A stretch of DNA of 64,000 bases from CAYULW01 sp964445815 (GTDB lineage Bacteria > Bacteroidota > Bacteroidia > Flavobacteriales_E > Vicingaceae): NCBI GenBank assembly GCA_964445815.1, contig CAYULW010000009.1, forward strand, positions 1 to 64,000, read 5' to 3'. Below, one piece after another: positions 18,208-27,234 of this stretch. The number at the start of each line of letters is the position of its first letter. Within the stretch, counting starts at the first letter, position 1. A program made the position numbers and the translations under genes. The notes below the pieces were generated by a model that was given only the letters and a program-made list of their open reading frames with translations, ran no database searches and was not told where the DNA came from.

Positions 18208-18915
18208 TTAATTTACAATCGAGCTAAGAGCTGCCAACCCAGCACCCAATATAAGTGGGAGTAGTTTTTTCCACTGTACTTTATGTTCTTCATTTGTTTC
18301 CAAAAGTATTGTGGTAGAAAGATGGAGGATAATCCCAATTGAAAGTGCGTACAGTTTTGAAAAGAGCTCTGTATCGAAACTTAAGAGTGTTCCCAAGTAA
18401 ATTCCCAATGGAGCAATTAAGGAAAAAACAGCTAAAGTGATGAGGACTTCATGTTTTTTGAGTTGGTAGGCAATCAAAAGTGAAGCCAATACGAATGCAA
18501 TTGGTGCTTTATGAACCAAAATGCCTAAAAAATAATTGCCATGATCAAATTGATGATCTACATGGTGTATGGGTAAAGCTTCTAAAAAAGCATGAAAACA
18601 TAGACTCAATAGAACCAGCCAAGGAAACTTACCTAGTTTTTTATGGTTAACATGTGTATGGCCATGCTCTATTCCTCCCGAGAAGTAATCTAAAATTAGC
18701 TGTAAAAAAAATCCGATAAGAATATAGAATGATACATTGCTTTCTGAGTAATGGAATAAATCCGGAAGTAAGTGCAGGAAACAGATGCCTAATAGATAAG
18801 CACCACTAAAAGATAATGTTAGCTGTACGTTTATGCTCTTCTTCAAAGAGGAATTATAGGCAAGAAGGCCGCTTAGAAACGGAATTAAGCTAATGATAAG
18901 CAATTGATAGATCAT
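18208..18915 (-). CDS. ZIP family metal transporter
   Basis: 235 residues with about eight hydrophobic helices. The histidine-rich loop GGIEHGHTHVNHKK (~80-93) and LCFHAFLEALPIHH (~106-119; HxxxE of helix 4, the metal site) mark a ZIP transporter that moves Zn2+ or another divalent metal into the cytoplasm. A further HLSTTILLETNEE helix 5 motif is present. Its ATG overlaps the end of the methyltransferase gene by 4 bp, suggesting one transcript. Confidence 0.85.
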   Translation of the reverse strand: MIYQLLIISLIPFLSGLLAYNSSLKKSINVQLTLSFSGAYLLGICFLHLLPDLFHYSESNVSFYILIGFFLQLILDYFSGGIEHGHTHVNHKKLGKFPWLVLLSLCFHAFLEALPIHHVDHQFDHGNYFLGILVHKAPIAFVLASLLIAYQLKKHEVLITLAVFSLIAPLGIYLGTLLSFDTELFSKLYALSIGIILHLSTTILLETNEEHKVQWKKLLPLILGAGLAALSSIVN

Positions 18916-19649
18916 CTTTTCTCTGCTACAATGATTAAACGGTCTGAATTTTTTTCGTCAAATGTCCTTAATTGATAATCACCAAATACATTTTTTATAA
19001 TTAGTCCGCTATTTTCTAAGTCCTGACGAAATGTATTCAAATCAATTATTTTGACAAATTCTTTATAATGTTTTTGCTCGTTTTCAAACTCAAAACGGAT
19101 ATCTTTTACAATAAAATCATCATGAATGGATTTATTGATTTCAAAATCTATGCCCTCTCTAGATATTTTTTCATTGGAGGGTAGTATAGAAATGATTTTC
19201 TTACAATTCAGGTAGTCGATTATTAATTTCCCTTTTGGATTTAAGTGATTGACAATATTTTTGATGACGACTTGATCCTCCTTTTTGGTTTTAAAGTAGC
19301 CAAAACTTGTAAAAAGGTTCAAAATAGTATCAAAATGAACATTTAAATCAAAATCACGCATGTCCGCACGGTAAAACCGCAGGTAATCATTTTCTTGGTC
19401 TTTAGCATAGGCTATACTTTCAGAACTTAGATCCAGACCTATGACATCTAGTCCCTTCTGGTTTAAAAAAATGGAATGTCTTCCTTTTCCACAAGCCAAA
19501 TCAAGAACTTTCTGTCCCTCTGACAAATTTAGGAAAGTCACTAAGCGATTAATGAAATCCTCAGCTTCACTATAATCACGGTGTTTATATAAAACATGAT
19601 AATGCTTAGAATTAAACCAATCTTTGAACCAATTTATATCTTTCTTCAA
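18912..19649 (-). CDS. Class I SAM-dependent methyltransferase
   Basis: 245 residues. Motif I VLDLACGKGRHSIFLNQKG (~46-64), the acidic post-I region VIGLDLSSESI, and DTILNLFTSFGYF fit the Methyltransf_25/11 type acting on an unknown small molecule. The start is TTG (19649): no ATG is in frame before the conserved region, and a -7 box ends 20 bases upstream. It is translationally coupled to the ZIP transporter. Confidence 0.85.
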   Translation of the reverse strand: MKKDINWFKDWFNSKHYHVLYKHRDYSEAEDFINRLVTFLNLSEGQKVLDLACGKGRHSIFLNQKGLDVIGLDLSSESIAYAKDQENDYLRFYRADMRDFDLNVHFDTILNLFTSFGYFKTKKEDQVVIKNIVNHLNPKGKLIIDYLNCKKIISILPSNEKISREGIDFEINKSIHDDFIVKDIRFEFENEQKHYKEFVKIIDLNTFRQDLENSGLIIKNVFGDYQLRTFDEKNSDRLIIVAEKR

Positions 19650-19669
19650 TGCAATAATTTAGCAATGGC

Positions 19670-19677
19670 CAAAATTA
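19670..19677 (-). promoter_or_regulatory. -7 box (TAATTTTG) for the methyltransferase-ZIP unit
   Basis: Exact TAnnTTTG on the minus strand, 20 bases before the TTG start at 19649. This supports the non-ATG start. Confidence 0.6.
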
Positions 19678-19826
19678 GCAAAAGAGGGACGACTTAATGA
19701 AATGGTTTTAAGGACGAGAATTATTTAGAAAATTATTGTTTTGTAACTTGTTTTTTACTTATTTCGTAGACACGTAATTGAGTCCTTCTATAATGGCGGA
19801 TTTTTTTACTAAGCTTTTGCTTGAAT

Positions 19827-20372
19827 ATGGAAATAAACACATTCGAATTCTATAACATGATGGAGAAAGATAACATTATGTTGTCTTTTAAAGGCAATGT
19901 AACATCAGAGTTATTAACTTCTGTGTTACAAATTATGGAGTCGAAAATGGAGCGCCTTAATGAACCTTCTAAAATTAAAAAGAAGGTGTATAATATTTTG
20001 GTTGAAGCTCTGCAAAACCTTTACCATCATATGGATAAATCTGATGAGGATTTATCACATGAACACAATACAGTCATTTTCATGATAGGTAAACAGGAAG
20101 ATACCTATTGTATTTATACAGGTAATTACATTAAGAATGAGAATGCTGAGAAATTAAAATTACGACTGGAAAAGATCAATTCTTTAGATGCGGATGAGTT
20201 AAAAGCTCATTACAAGGAAGTTTTAAATAATGGAATGATGTCTGATAAAGGCGGTGGTGGATTAGGTATGATTGACATTGCCAGAAAATCGGGTCAAAAA
20301 TTAGATTTTAACTTCCAAGAAGTAGATAAAGACCTGTCTTTTTATAGTTTAAAAATAAAAGTTGCTCAATAA
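19827..20372 (+). CDS. siaB: SiaB-type protein kinase (GHKL-like)
   Basis: 181 residues from ATG 19827 (a TTG two codons earlier is less likely). An N-box-like VEALQNLYHHMDKS (~54-67) and a glycine-rich G-box (DKGGGGLGMIDIARKSG, ~138-154) indicate an ATP-binding GHKL fold. It resembles SiaB, which in Pseudomonas phosphorylates SiaC. The next gene, 15 bp downstream, is a SiaC homologue, confirming the pairing. It is cytoplasmic. Neither the SiaA phosphatase nor the SiaD diguanylate cyclase is adjacent. Confidence 0.82.
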   Translation: MEINTFEFYNMMEKDNIMLSFKGNVTSELLTSVLQIMESKMERLNEPSKIKKKVYNILVEALQNLYHHMDKSDEDLSHEHNTVIFMIGKQEDTYCIYTGNYIKNENAEKLKLRLEKINSLDADELKAHYKEVLNNGMMSDKGGGGLGMIDIARKSGQKLDFNFQEVDKDLSFYSLKIKVAQ

Positions 20373-20387
20373 TATAAGCATATAGAA

Positions 20388-20759
20388 ATGGAAAATCTAA
20401 CAATTGAAGGAACACCAAAAACACCAACTATTAAGTTTGATCCCGATGGAGGTAATTTGATGATTAAAGGAAGATCAATTCCGGAGAACTCAATTGAGTT
20501 CTATAAGCCATTGGTAGATTCACTTGATGCTTTTTCCGGCAATGTCAATGTAGATATTGTTTTGGAATACTTTAACACAAGTTCTTCTAAATGTATTTTA
20601 GATGTGTTTAAGAAACTGGAAAGAATAAAGTCAGATGGAAATGATGTAGAGATCAGATGGCATTATGAGGAGGATGATGAAGACATGCTTGAGGCTGGGG
20701 AGGATTATCAGGCTATAATCAACATCCCTTTTAAAATGATTGAAATAGAAGAAGATTAA
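20388..20759 (+). CDS. siaC: SiaC family regulatory phosphoprotein (DUF1987)
   Basis: 123 residues with a STAS-like alpha/beta pattern. The hallmark segment YFNTSSSKCILDVF (~61-74) holds the Thr/Ser cluster corresponding to the phosphorylated Thr of Pseudomonas SiaC; PTIKFDPDGGNLMIKGRSIPENS is the family N-terminus. Unphosphorylated SiaC activates the diguanylate cyclase SiaD in Pseudomonas. The target here is unknown. A strong terminator follows. Confidence 0.85.
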   Translation: MENLTIEGTPKTPTIKFDPDGGNLMIKGRSIPENSIEFYKPLVDSLDAFSGNVNVDIVLEYFNTSSSKCILDVFKKLERIKSDGNDVEIRWHYEEDDEDMLEAGEDYQAIINIPFKMIEIEED

Positions 20760-20783
20760 TATACCTCAATTAGAGTAATAAGT

Positions 20784-20812
20784 AAAAAGACCTTTCATTG
20801 AAAGGTCTTTTT
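20784..20812. terminator. Bidirectional terminator after siaC
   Basis: Stem AGACCTTT / AAAGGTCT (20788-20795 and 20801-20808), loop CATTG, flanked by A5 and T6 runs. It lies between siaC and the convergent ABC transporter gene. Confidence 0.9.
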
Positions 20813-23800
20813 TAATGCTTTCTCTTTTTAAAGAATAGCTCGCCGAAGTTTAGAAGTTTCCTCAGACCATCGTAATAAAGTGTGATGGCAAGGATGATTG
20901 AGAAAAACCACAATACCATTAAATTGGCTGAAAAGGTTGTGATATAATTGCCAAGTAGTTTTTTCGAAGGTGCTAAAAAGTGAGCACGAAAACCTTCAGG
21001 ATCTTTATAGATTGGATCTGCACGTTGAATCAACTCATTGTTGGACTCAATGATCTTATCAAAATCGTTCTTATTCAATACAAGGTTTTCCAAAGATTCA
21101 TTTGTATAATCATTTTTCATTCGAATAAATTCTTCTTTTTCTTCATCAGAAGCATTTAATTCAATGAGAAGCTCATCTTTTATTGTAGTGTATTCATTGT
21201 ACTCTTCAATATAAAAGTCGTTCAGGTCATTAAAATAAGTTGTTAGCTCAGTTAGGATTCCAGTTTCTATTCCTTCTAAAGAAATTTGCTCCGGATCTGT
21301 AAACTGAATAGTTAAGTTTCGAGTATTTTCTTTTCTGACCTCATTTTTCAATAGCAGAAGGGAGCTTTCCACTTCACTCAGTTTGTCTTCATCGGTTTTG
21401 TGTCTTTTAATAAAGCTAAGAGCATCTTTTAAACGTGTTAACCAAAAGTTTTTTCTAAAACCGGCTGTCTTAATGTCTTTATCTAGATAATAGAATTGTT
21501 TGTTAAAGGCATTGTTTTTAAACTGGTTGACAGCAAGTGCCTCAAAGGCCCATTTTGATGCCATAACCTCACCTGCCATTGGAACTTTCTTTTGAATAGT
21601 AATTACAGGGTTGAGCTTCTCAAATTTGACAATGACTCCACTTAAAATTAGCTGTGGAATGATAAGGAAGGGAATGAGAATATAAATTGTAACTGCTGAA
21701 TCAAAACTTGCTGATATGTTTAATCCAAGCATGTTGGCGAAACAAGCGACGGAGAAGAGTACAAGCCAGTATTCGAGATACATGCCCTTGATCTCTAATA
21801 TGGTATTTCCGACCAGAACAAAGGTCAATATCTGTATCGCTGAAACAGCAAACATGATAAATATCTTTGAAAAGAGATAGCTTCCTTTACTTAGGTTCAA
21901 AAACTTCTCCCTTTTCAAAATCTTCCGATCCCGAATAATCTCTTCAGCACTTACAGTTAAACCTAAAAACAAGGCAACAATGACACTCATAAAAATATAG
22001 GCTGTAAGATTTTCATTTAACCTGAATACATATTCATTATTCAATGCATCATCGGCACTTGAGTATTTGATAATGAATGAGAGGATAAAACCAAGAACTG
22101 GTGCTTCAAGAAAGTTAATTAATAGGTATTGTTTGTTGGTTAATTTGGAAAGTATGTCTCTTTTTATAAAAACCTTAAACTGATTAAACGGATTAGGTAT
22201 TTTTAGATTACTTAAAGGTGCGTTTGTATTCACCTCATTTTTCTCTTCATCAGTATTTGCCGCTTTATATTTCCTATACCAGTCTCTGGGTTTTACTCTT
22301 CTCTTATCAGTTTGATTACCATACTCATCTAAAATCTTGGATTCTATGATATTAAAAATCTGTTCCGGATTAACGTTTCCGCATTGCGGACACTCGCTTT
22401 CAACAGCATTTGCTTGCTGCATCTGTTTCTTGAAGTAGACGATTGCGTCTACAGGATTGCCATTATAGATCAAATAACCACCGGTATCCAATATGATCAA
22501 CTTGTCAAACATTTTAAAAATGTCAGAAGAAGGTTGATGAATAACAACGAAGATGAGTTTACCTCTAAGTGTCAATTCTTTCAACAAATCCATGATGTTT
22601 TCAGAATCTCGGGATGAAAGACCTGAGGTGGGTTCGTCAACAAAAAGAATAGAAGGCTCTCTGATTAACTCTAAGGCAATATTTACCCTTTTTCTTTGTC
22701 CACCACTAATGGTTTTCTCCAAAGGACTTCCTACTTTCAGGTTGCGTGTTTCATATAAGCCGAGAGCATGAAGTACTCTAATGGTCAGGCGTTTGATCTG
22801 AAAGTCTGATAAATCGCCAAAACATAGCTTGGCGTTATAGTAAATGTTCTGAAAGACAGTTAGTTCTTCGATCAGCAAGTCATCCTGAGAAACATAACCA
22901 ATTACTCCTTCTATTTTATCTTTATTCTGAGGTTCATGAATGTCAAAGCCATTGATTCTGACCGCACCTTTACTTGGTTTATAATTACCATTTAAGACAT
23001 TGAGCAGTGTCGATTTTCCCGCTCCGGAAGCTCCCATTATCCCAATAAGGTTGCCTGACTCTTCATTAAGAGACATCTGGTGGAGACCAATATTTCCATT
23101 TTTAAATTTATAAGTGATTTTTTCAATCGTAAAGGACGTTTTTTCCTGTTCAGAATCGGATAAAAACTGATTGATGATATCACTATAATAAATGGGAGAA
23201 ACATTATTCCCCCTTAATGAAGAACCTTGCGTTAATACGTAGGTTTTGGCGGGATAAATAAGTTGCCCGTTGAGTTGTAATTCAGTTCGGCCATAGTACT
23301 TCATGAAAAGCATGTTTACGCTTTTCACATTTAAAATTCTAACCTGTCCGTTTAACTTCTCGGAACGGATATGATAATGCTCTCCGTCATATTTTTCATG
23401 GTTGTTGATTAAAAGAAGACAGTTTGTTTTTGGTAGTTCCTCTTCTTTGCTTTTAACAAAATCAGAAATGAGTTTGTACTCTTCAGTGGTAATATTAAAA
23501 GCATCTGCAACTGTCTCTACAAATTCAATGGCTTGCTCATTATCGTGATCATCCTGATGGATAAACTCGAGCAATTGAACAAGAACATATACTTTCTGTT
23601 TTTGAGTTAACTCCTTATTGACTTCAGTACAAATCTTGAGAATCTTAACAGAGTTTAAGGAAGTTCGTTTTCTGGCTTTTAAGCCCTCGCGCTTTTTGTT
23701 TTGTTCATTAAAAAAACGATCGAATACCAAAAGGTACTCATTAACTAAGTCTTTGTTGAGTTGTTCTTCTAGAAATTGTCTTACAAACTCTCTTCCTGCA

Positions 23801-23871
23801 TCACTTTCTCCACCAACATGGGCAAGAATGGCAAAGAGTTGCATTAAAGCTTTGAGAATCCGTTCACTCAT
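20812..23871 (-). CDS. ABCG-type ABC transporter with TerB-like and FHA-like N-terminal regions
   Basis: 1019 residues, a full half-transporter with unusual extras. Residues ~1-140 are helical and TerB-like (ILAHVGGESDAGREFV, FIHQDDHDNEQAIEFV). Residues ~150-235 are beta-rich and FHA-like (VRILNVKSVNMLFMKYYG, ELQLNGQLIYPAKTYVL). The ATPase has Walker A GASGAGKST (~280-288), signature ISGGQRKR (~388-395) and Walker B ILFVDEPTSG (~408-417). A CPQCG pair (494-497) may bind zinc. An ABC2 membrane domain with about six helices spans ~575-760, a helical insert follows (~780-960), and a last helix is near 980-1000. Substrate unknown. Confidence 0.88.
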   Translation of the reverse strand: MSERILKALMQLFAILAHVGGESDAGREFVRQFLEEQLNKDLVNEYLLVFDRFFNEQNKKREGLKARKRTSLNSVKILKICTEVNKELTQKQKVYVLVQLLEFIHQDDHDNEQAIEFVETVADAFNITTEEYKLISDFVKSKEEELPKTNCLLLINNHEKYDGEHYHIRSEKLNGQVRILNVKSVNMLFMKYYGRTELQLNGQLIYPAKTYVLTQGSSLRGNNVSPIYYSDIINQFLSDSEQEKTSFTIEKITYKFKNGNIGLHQMSLNEESGNLIGIMGASGAGKSTLLNVLNGNYKPSKGAVRINGFDIHEPQNKDKIEGVIGYVSQDDLLIEELTVFQNIYYNAKLCFGDLSDFQIKRLTIRVLHALGLYETRNLKVGSPLEKTISGGQRKRVNIALELIREPSILFVDEPTSGLSSRDSENIMDLLKELTLRGKLIFVVIHQPSSDIFKMFDKLIILDTGGYLIYNGNPVDAIVYFKKQMQQANAVESECPQCGNVNPEQIFNIIESKILDEYGNQTDKRRVKPRDWYRKYKAANTDEEKNEVNTNAPLSNLKIPNPFNQFKVFIKRDILSKLTNKQYLLINFLEAPVLGFILSFIIKYSSADDALNNEYVFRLNENLTAYIFMSVIVALFLGLTVSAEEIIRDRKILKREKFLNLSKGSYLFSKIFIMFAVSAIQILTFVLVGNTILEIKGMYLEYWLVLFSVACFANMLGLNISASFDSAVTIYILIPFLIIPQLILSGVIVKFEKLNPVITIQKKVPMAGEVMASKWAFEALAVNQFKNNAFNKQFYYLDKDIKTAGFRKNFWLTRLKDALSFIKRHKTDEDKLSEVESSLLLLKNEVRKENTRNLTIQFTDPEQISLEGIETGILTELTTYFNDLNDFYIEEYNEYTTIKDELLIELNASDEEKEEFIRMKNDYTNESLENLVLNKNDFDKIIESNNELIQRADPIYKDPEGFRAHFLAPSKKLLGNYITTFSANLMVLWFFSIILAITLYYDGLRKLLNFGELFFKKRKH

Positions 23872-23918
23872 TTTCTAATGATCCTTTGGAGATGCAATTA
23901 AATTGGCATGAAGGTAAT

Positions 23919-23953
23919 AAAAAAAGCAGGAATCGCGATTCCTGCTTTTTTTA
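23919..23953 (-). terminator. Intrinsic terminator of the 25.3-24.0 kb lipoprotein/exported protein unit
   Basis: Long symmetrical stem AAAGCAGGAATCG / CGATTCCTGCTTT centred at about 23936, flanked by A and T runs. It lies just downstream of the gene ending at 23971 on the minus strand. Confidence 0.88.
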
Positions 23954-23970
23954 TTTATTAACCCTGATTA

Positions 23971-24396
23971 TTAAGGCTTAAATCCTACAAGTAATACGGC
24001 ACAACCTGAAGATACTTTCTCCAGATTTAAATTGCCCTCAACAATAACATCTAAAGTAGATGTGACCTCAAAATCCCAATAAGGAGCCACTGCATAGTCT
24101 GCATTGCTGAAAATTTCATTCATTTCAGCATCTAACACTCTAAACTTTAAGTTACCATTTTCTAATCCGCTACATGCACTAAACCGGTAAACACTACCTC
24201 CGTACAGCGTGAGATGAAATTCAGCAGTTTGGTCATCAAATAACAAAGCTCTGTACTCCTGACCATCTGATAAATATGCGTTAGTAAAATTTTGACCACA
24301 AATGCTGGCTATAGAATCACATTGGGCAGATGCGTGCTGTGTAAAAGCCAAACTAAAGACTAATAAAAGTCCAGTAAAATATAATGTTTTTTTCAT
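23971..24396 (-). CDS. Small exported protein of unknown function
   Basis: 141 residues from the ATG at 24396, which begins a clear signal peptide (MKKTLYFTGLLLVFSLAF, cleavage near HASAQ). Longer in-frame starts lie inside the upstream gene. The mature ~115 residues are beta-rich with four Cys (CDSIASICG, SACSGLE, SSGCAVLL), suggesting a disulfide-bonded secreted domain. The phrase GQEYRALLFDDQTAEFHLTLYGGSVYRFSAC resembles carbohydrate-binding-like beta sandwiches. It starts 4 bp after the lipoprotein gene's stop. Confidence 0.65.
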   Translation of the reverse strand: MKKTLYFTGLLLVFSLAFTQHASAQCDSIASICGQNFTNAYLSDGQEYRALLFDDQTAEFHLTLYGGSVYRFSACSGLENGNLKFRVLDAEMNEIFSNADYAVAPYWDFEVTSTLDVIVEGNLNLEKVSSGCAVLLVGFKP

Positions 24397-24400
24397 TGTC

Positions 24401-25327
24401 TTACTGTATGATACTGTTTCTAATATCTGTAATTTTTTGATCGATCTGAGCCAATTGTTCCTCAGAGATGTCAACTGTTGATTCACTCTTGATTACAGTT
24501 GTTTTTGTTTCGGGATTTGTTTCCGGTTCTACAAAAGTGTAAGAATATGAGATGCCCTCATAAATGGTTTTAAGTTCCGTTAACTTTACAATTAATTGAG
24601 ACGCTTCGGAACTTTCAGAATGAGGCGACAATAAATTGATTAGGTTTTTTATTGTTATTTTCTGTTCACCAATACGATTGATGAGCGCTTTGTTTTTTGT
24701 GTGAGAAGCAACTTGAGTTGCAAAATGTAAAGTTTCTATCCAACCACCTGCCAGTATAAGGGTGCTTAAATCATCTTGCTTACTATTTTTTAAATAAGCA
24801 TCTGCTACTTTAAAAGCATCTGAAACCATGGCCAAAAGGGAATCCTTATTATCCAAATTGCGTTCAAATCTGCTCATCATAGCTTCTCCAAACAGATTGG
24901 TAATTCCAATTTCATTACTTAATCGTTTTGTTACTGCGACATACTCTATTGCATCTTCAGTATTGTTGAAAATGGTCGCATAACCCAAATCTGCACCATA
25001 TATCCCCAAGTTCAAAGCTTTTGAACTTGTCGTATTATAATTGCTTGATAAATCAGTGAGATTAAGTAATTCAGGTTGATATTCCGCACCTGTTTCTTTT
25101 AATAAGAAAGCAGTTTGAATTGGAGAAGGAATACTAAATACCTTTCCACTAATTTTTAGCAAATTGCTATTCTTTTCTTGCTCTTTCTTTTCAGTTTTAT
25201 CTTCCTTGGTATCAAACTTTGAATTCTTCCTTGGTTCTTCTGCACATGAGTATAGAAGAACAGCTAATGTCAGTATGCTAATAACTAACTTTCCTTGGAT
25301 AGCATTTTTAAATCGTTGAATTGACAT
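24401..25327 (-). CDS. Lipoprotein of unknown function
   Basis: 308 residues. Signal with lipobox LLYSC (Cys ~28), then a highly charged Lys/Glu linker (~30-53). The rest is mostly helical and contains ISGKVFSIPSPIQTAFLLKETGAEY, ALNLGIYGADLGYATIFN and LILAGGWIETLHFA, patterns I associate with a conserved Bacteroidota hypothetical family. Probably in the periplasm or outer-membrane inner leaflet. A -7-like TATCTTTA on the minus strand (25362-25369) would serve it and the gene after it. Confidence 0.72.
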   Translation of the reverse strand: MSIQRFKNAIQGKLVISILTLAVLLYSCAEEPRKNSKFDTKEDKTEKKEQEKNSNLLKISGKVFSIPSPIQTAFLLKETGAEYQPELLNLTDLSSNYNTTSSKALNLGIYGADLGYATIFNNTEDAIEYVAVTKRLSNEIGITNLFGEAMMSRFERNLDNKDSLLAMVSDAFKVADAYLKNSKQDDLSTLILAGGWIETLHFATQVASHTKNKALINRIGEQKITIKNLINLLSPHSESSEASQLIVKLTELKTIYEGISYSYTFVEPETNPETKTTVIKSESTVDISEEQLAQIDQKITDIRNSIIQ

Positions 25328-25372
25328 GTTTTGCCTTAAAATTAGTTTAATTTCAATTGTGCGTAAAGATAG

Positions 25373-27133
25373 TTAAATCTCAAAAATGCTTGATTTTTTT
25401 AGCATCTTTCTTAAAAAAAGAAAAGAGATGATTGCAATCGAACACTCTATTAACGCTTCTTTATAGTTCTGAAAAATTAAATCTCCGATGAAAAATAAAA
25501 GTGTATAAACCATAATGATTGAGCTTAGCCATGCAAAAATTAAAGCACTCAAAGGAGATGGTTGTGTTTGATCTCGATAAGGTTTCCAGTTGCCTTGCGG
25601 GCGTATTTTATCATAAAACCTTTGAAGAGTCTCTTTCTTTGAAGGCGGAGTGAGAAATGTGACAACCAACCAAGTCACTGTGCTAAAGCCAACCGTTAGT
25701 AAGAAATTATTGGGATGTTCCAGATGTAACCATTTATTAGCAATGAAATAACCTATGAAGGGAGCAAGAGAAGCTGTGATTTCCGACCATGCATTAATCC
25801 TCCACCAATACCATCTTAAGATAAGTACAAGGCCCAATCCGGCACCACATTCAATTAAAAAACTAGCCGCAGAATCAATGCTGCTGATTTGACTGGTTGT
25901 TAAAAGTGAAACCAGCATGATTAGTATCGTAAATAAGCGTGCTTTTTGAACCAAATCTTTTTGCTCTTTACTTTCATTTTCAAACTGTTTCTTGGATAAA
26001 AAGCGCTTGTATAGATCATTTGTTAAATAGCTCGCTCCCCAATTGAGTTGCGTGCTTATCGTACTCATGTATGCGGAAAGAAAAGCGACGAGAAGTAAAC
26101 CTTTTAGCCCGGCAGGCAAATGATCTTTCATGGCCAAAACAAAACCTTGTCCTGAGTCTTCAACGGCAAGATTAGGATAAAGTACTAAAGCACATAGACC
26201 CACAATGATCCAAGGCCATGGTCGTAAACAGTAATGAGCAATCTGGAAAAAGAGAGTCGCGTAAATGGCATTTTTTTCATCCTTTGCGCTCATCATACGT
26301 TGTGCAATATAACCACCGCCTCCGGGTTCGGCACCTGGATACCAACTCGCCCACCATTGTACCAGACCGAATGTTAAAAAAGCTCCAATGCTAATAGAGT
26401 ATACGCCAATCGAATCACTTAGGCTTTGATCCGAAATTTTTGGAAAAAATTCAAATCGCCAGGCGGGTAATTGTGATTTTAGTCCTGAAATCCCACCTAT
26501 TTCTGAGGTATTTAAAAGTACTATGGCTAGAATAATACATCCGGCCATTGCAATAAAGAATTGTATTGTGTCTGTAATGGCGACTCCTATCAACCCCGAA
26601 AGAGAGGAGTAAATGGCTACCAAAAGCATAGCTGCACCAACATAATAGAGTAATTGGTTTTCAGGAATACCAAAAAAAACCTTCAAGATGGAAGCCAAGG
26701 CAACATTAACCCAGCCAATGATCACCGCATTTAGAAAAATGCCCATATACACAGACTTAAATCCTCTCAAGAAAGAAGCTGCTTTTCCACTGTATCTTAA
26801 TTCAATAAGCTCCAGTTCGGTGACAATCTCTGCTCGTCTCCAAAGTTTGGCAAAGAAAAAGGTAGTTAGTAATCCTCCTATCAGCATGTTCCACCATAGC
26901 CAATTGCCTGAAATACCATGCTGGGCGATCTTTTCTGTTACCCACAATGGAGTATCCGCAGCAAAGGTGGTTGCAACCATGGAAATGCCGGCAATGTACC
27001 ATGGTAATCGTCTTCCACCTAAAAAGAAATCGCTCAGGCTCTTACCGGCTTGTGCTTTATAATACCAACCAATGCCCAATGAAAGAATAAGGTAAGCTGT
27101 GATAATAACCCAATCAATAGTGGCTAATCCCAT
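25373..27133 (-). CDS. Sodium:solute symporter family transporter
   Basis: 586 residues with about 14-15 hydrophobic helices. The N-terminal FFLGGRRLPWYIAGISMVATTFAAD, the AYMSTISTQLNWGASYLTNDLYKRF segment (helix 8 region with the sodium site) and SLSGLIGVAITDTIQFFIAM mark the SSS (LeuT-fold) family, related to sugar, proline or sialic-acid symporters. Substrate cannot be told. A TTTATTTG element (one mismatch to TAnnTTTG) lies 2 bases before the ATG. Confidence 0.92.
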   Translation of the reverse strand: MGLATIDWVIITAYLILSLGIGWYYKAQAGKSLSDFFLGGRRLPWYIAGISMVATTFAADTPLWVTEKIAQHGISGNWLWWNMLIGGLLTTFFFAKLWRRAEIVTELELIELRYSGKAASFLRGFKSVYMGIFLNAVIIGWVNVALASILKVFFGIPENQLLYYVGAAMLLVAIYSSLSGLIGVAITDTIQFFIAMAGCIILAIVLLNTSEIGGISGLKSQLPAWRFEFFPKISDQSLSDSIGVYSISIGAFLTFGLVQWWASWYPGAEPGGGGYIAQRMMSAKDEKNAIYATLFFQIAHYCLRPWPWIIVGLCALVLYPNLAVEDSGQGFVLAMKDHLPAGLKGLLLVAFLSAYMSTISTQLNWGASYLTNDLYKRFLSKKQFENESKEQKDLVQKARLFTILIMLVSLLTTSQISSIDSAASFLIECGAGLGLVLILRWYWWRINAWSEITASLAPFIGYFIANKWLHLEHPNNFLLTVGFSTVTWLVVTFLTPPSKKETLQRFYDKIRPQGNWKPYRDQTQPSPLSALIFAWLSSIIMVYTLLFFIGDLIFQNYKEALIECSIAIISFLFLRKMLKKSSIFEI

Positions 27134-27220
27134 ATTTCAAATAAAGATGAAATAACTTTGAGACGAAATGGGTAGTTCGAGTACTTATAAACAATTCATA
27201 CTGAAAACTGAATGAATTCT

Positions 27221-27228
27221 TAAGTTTG
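27221..27228 (+). promoter_or_regulatory. -7 box (TAAGTTTG) for the THUMP methyltransferase gene
   Basis: Exact TAnnTTTG. The ATG at 27235 is six bases downstream, predicting a leaderless transcript. The TTG at 27226 overlaps the box and is therefore not the start. Confidence 0.7.
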
Positions 27229-27234
27229 TCACGT

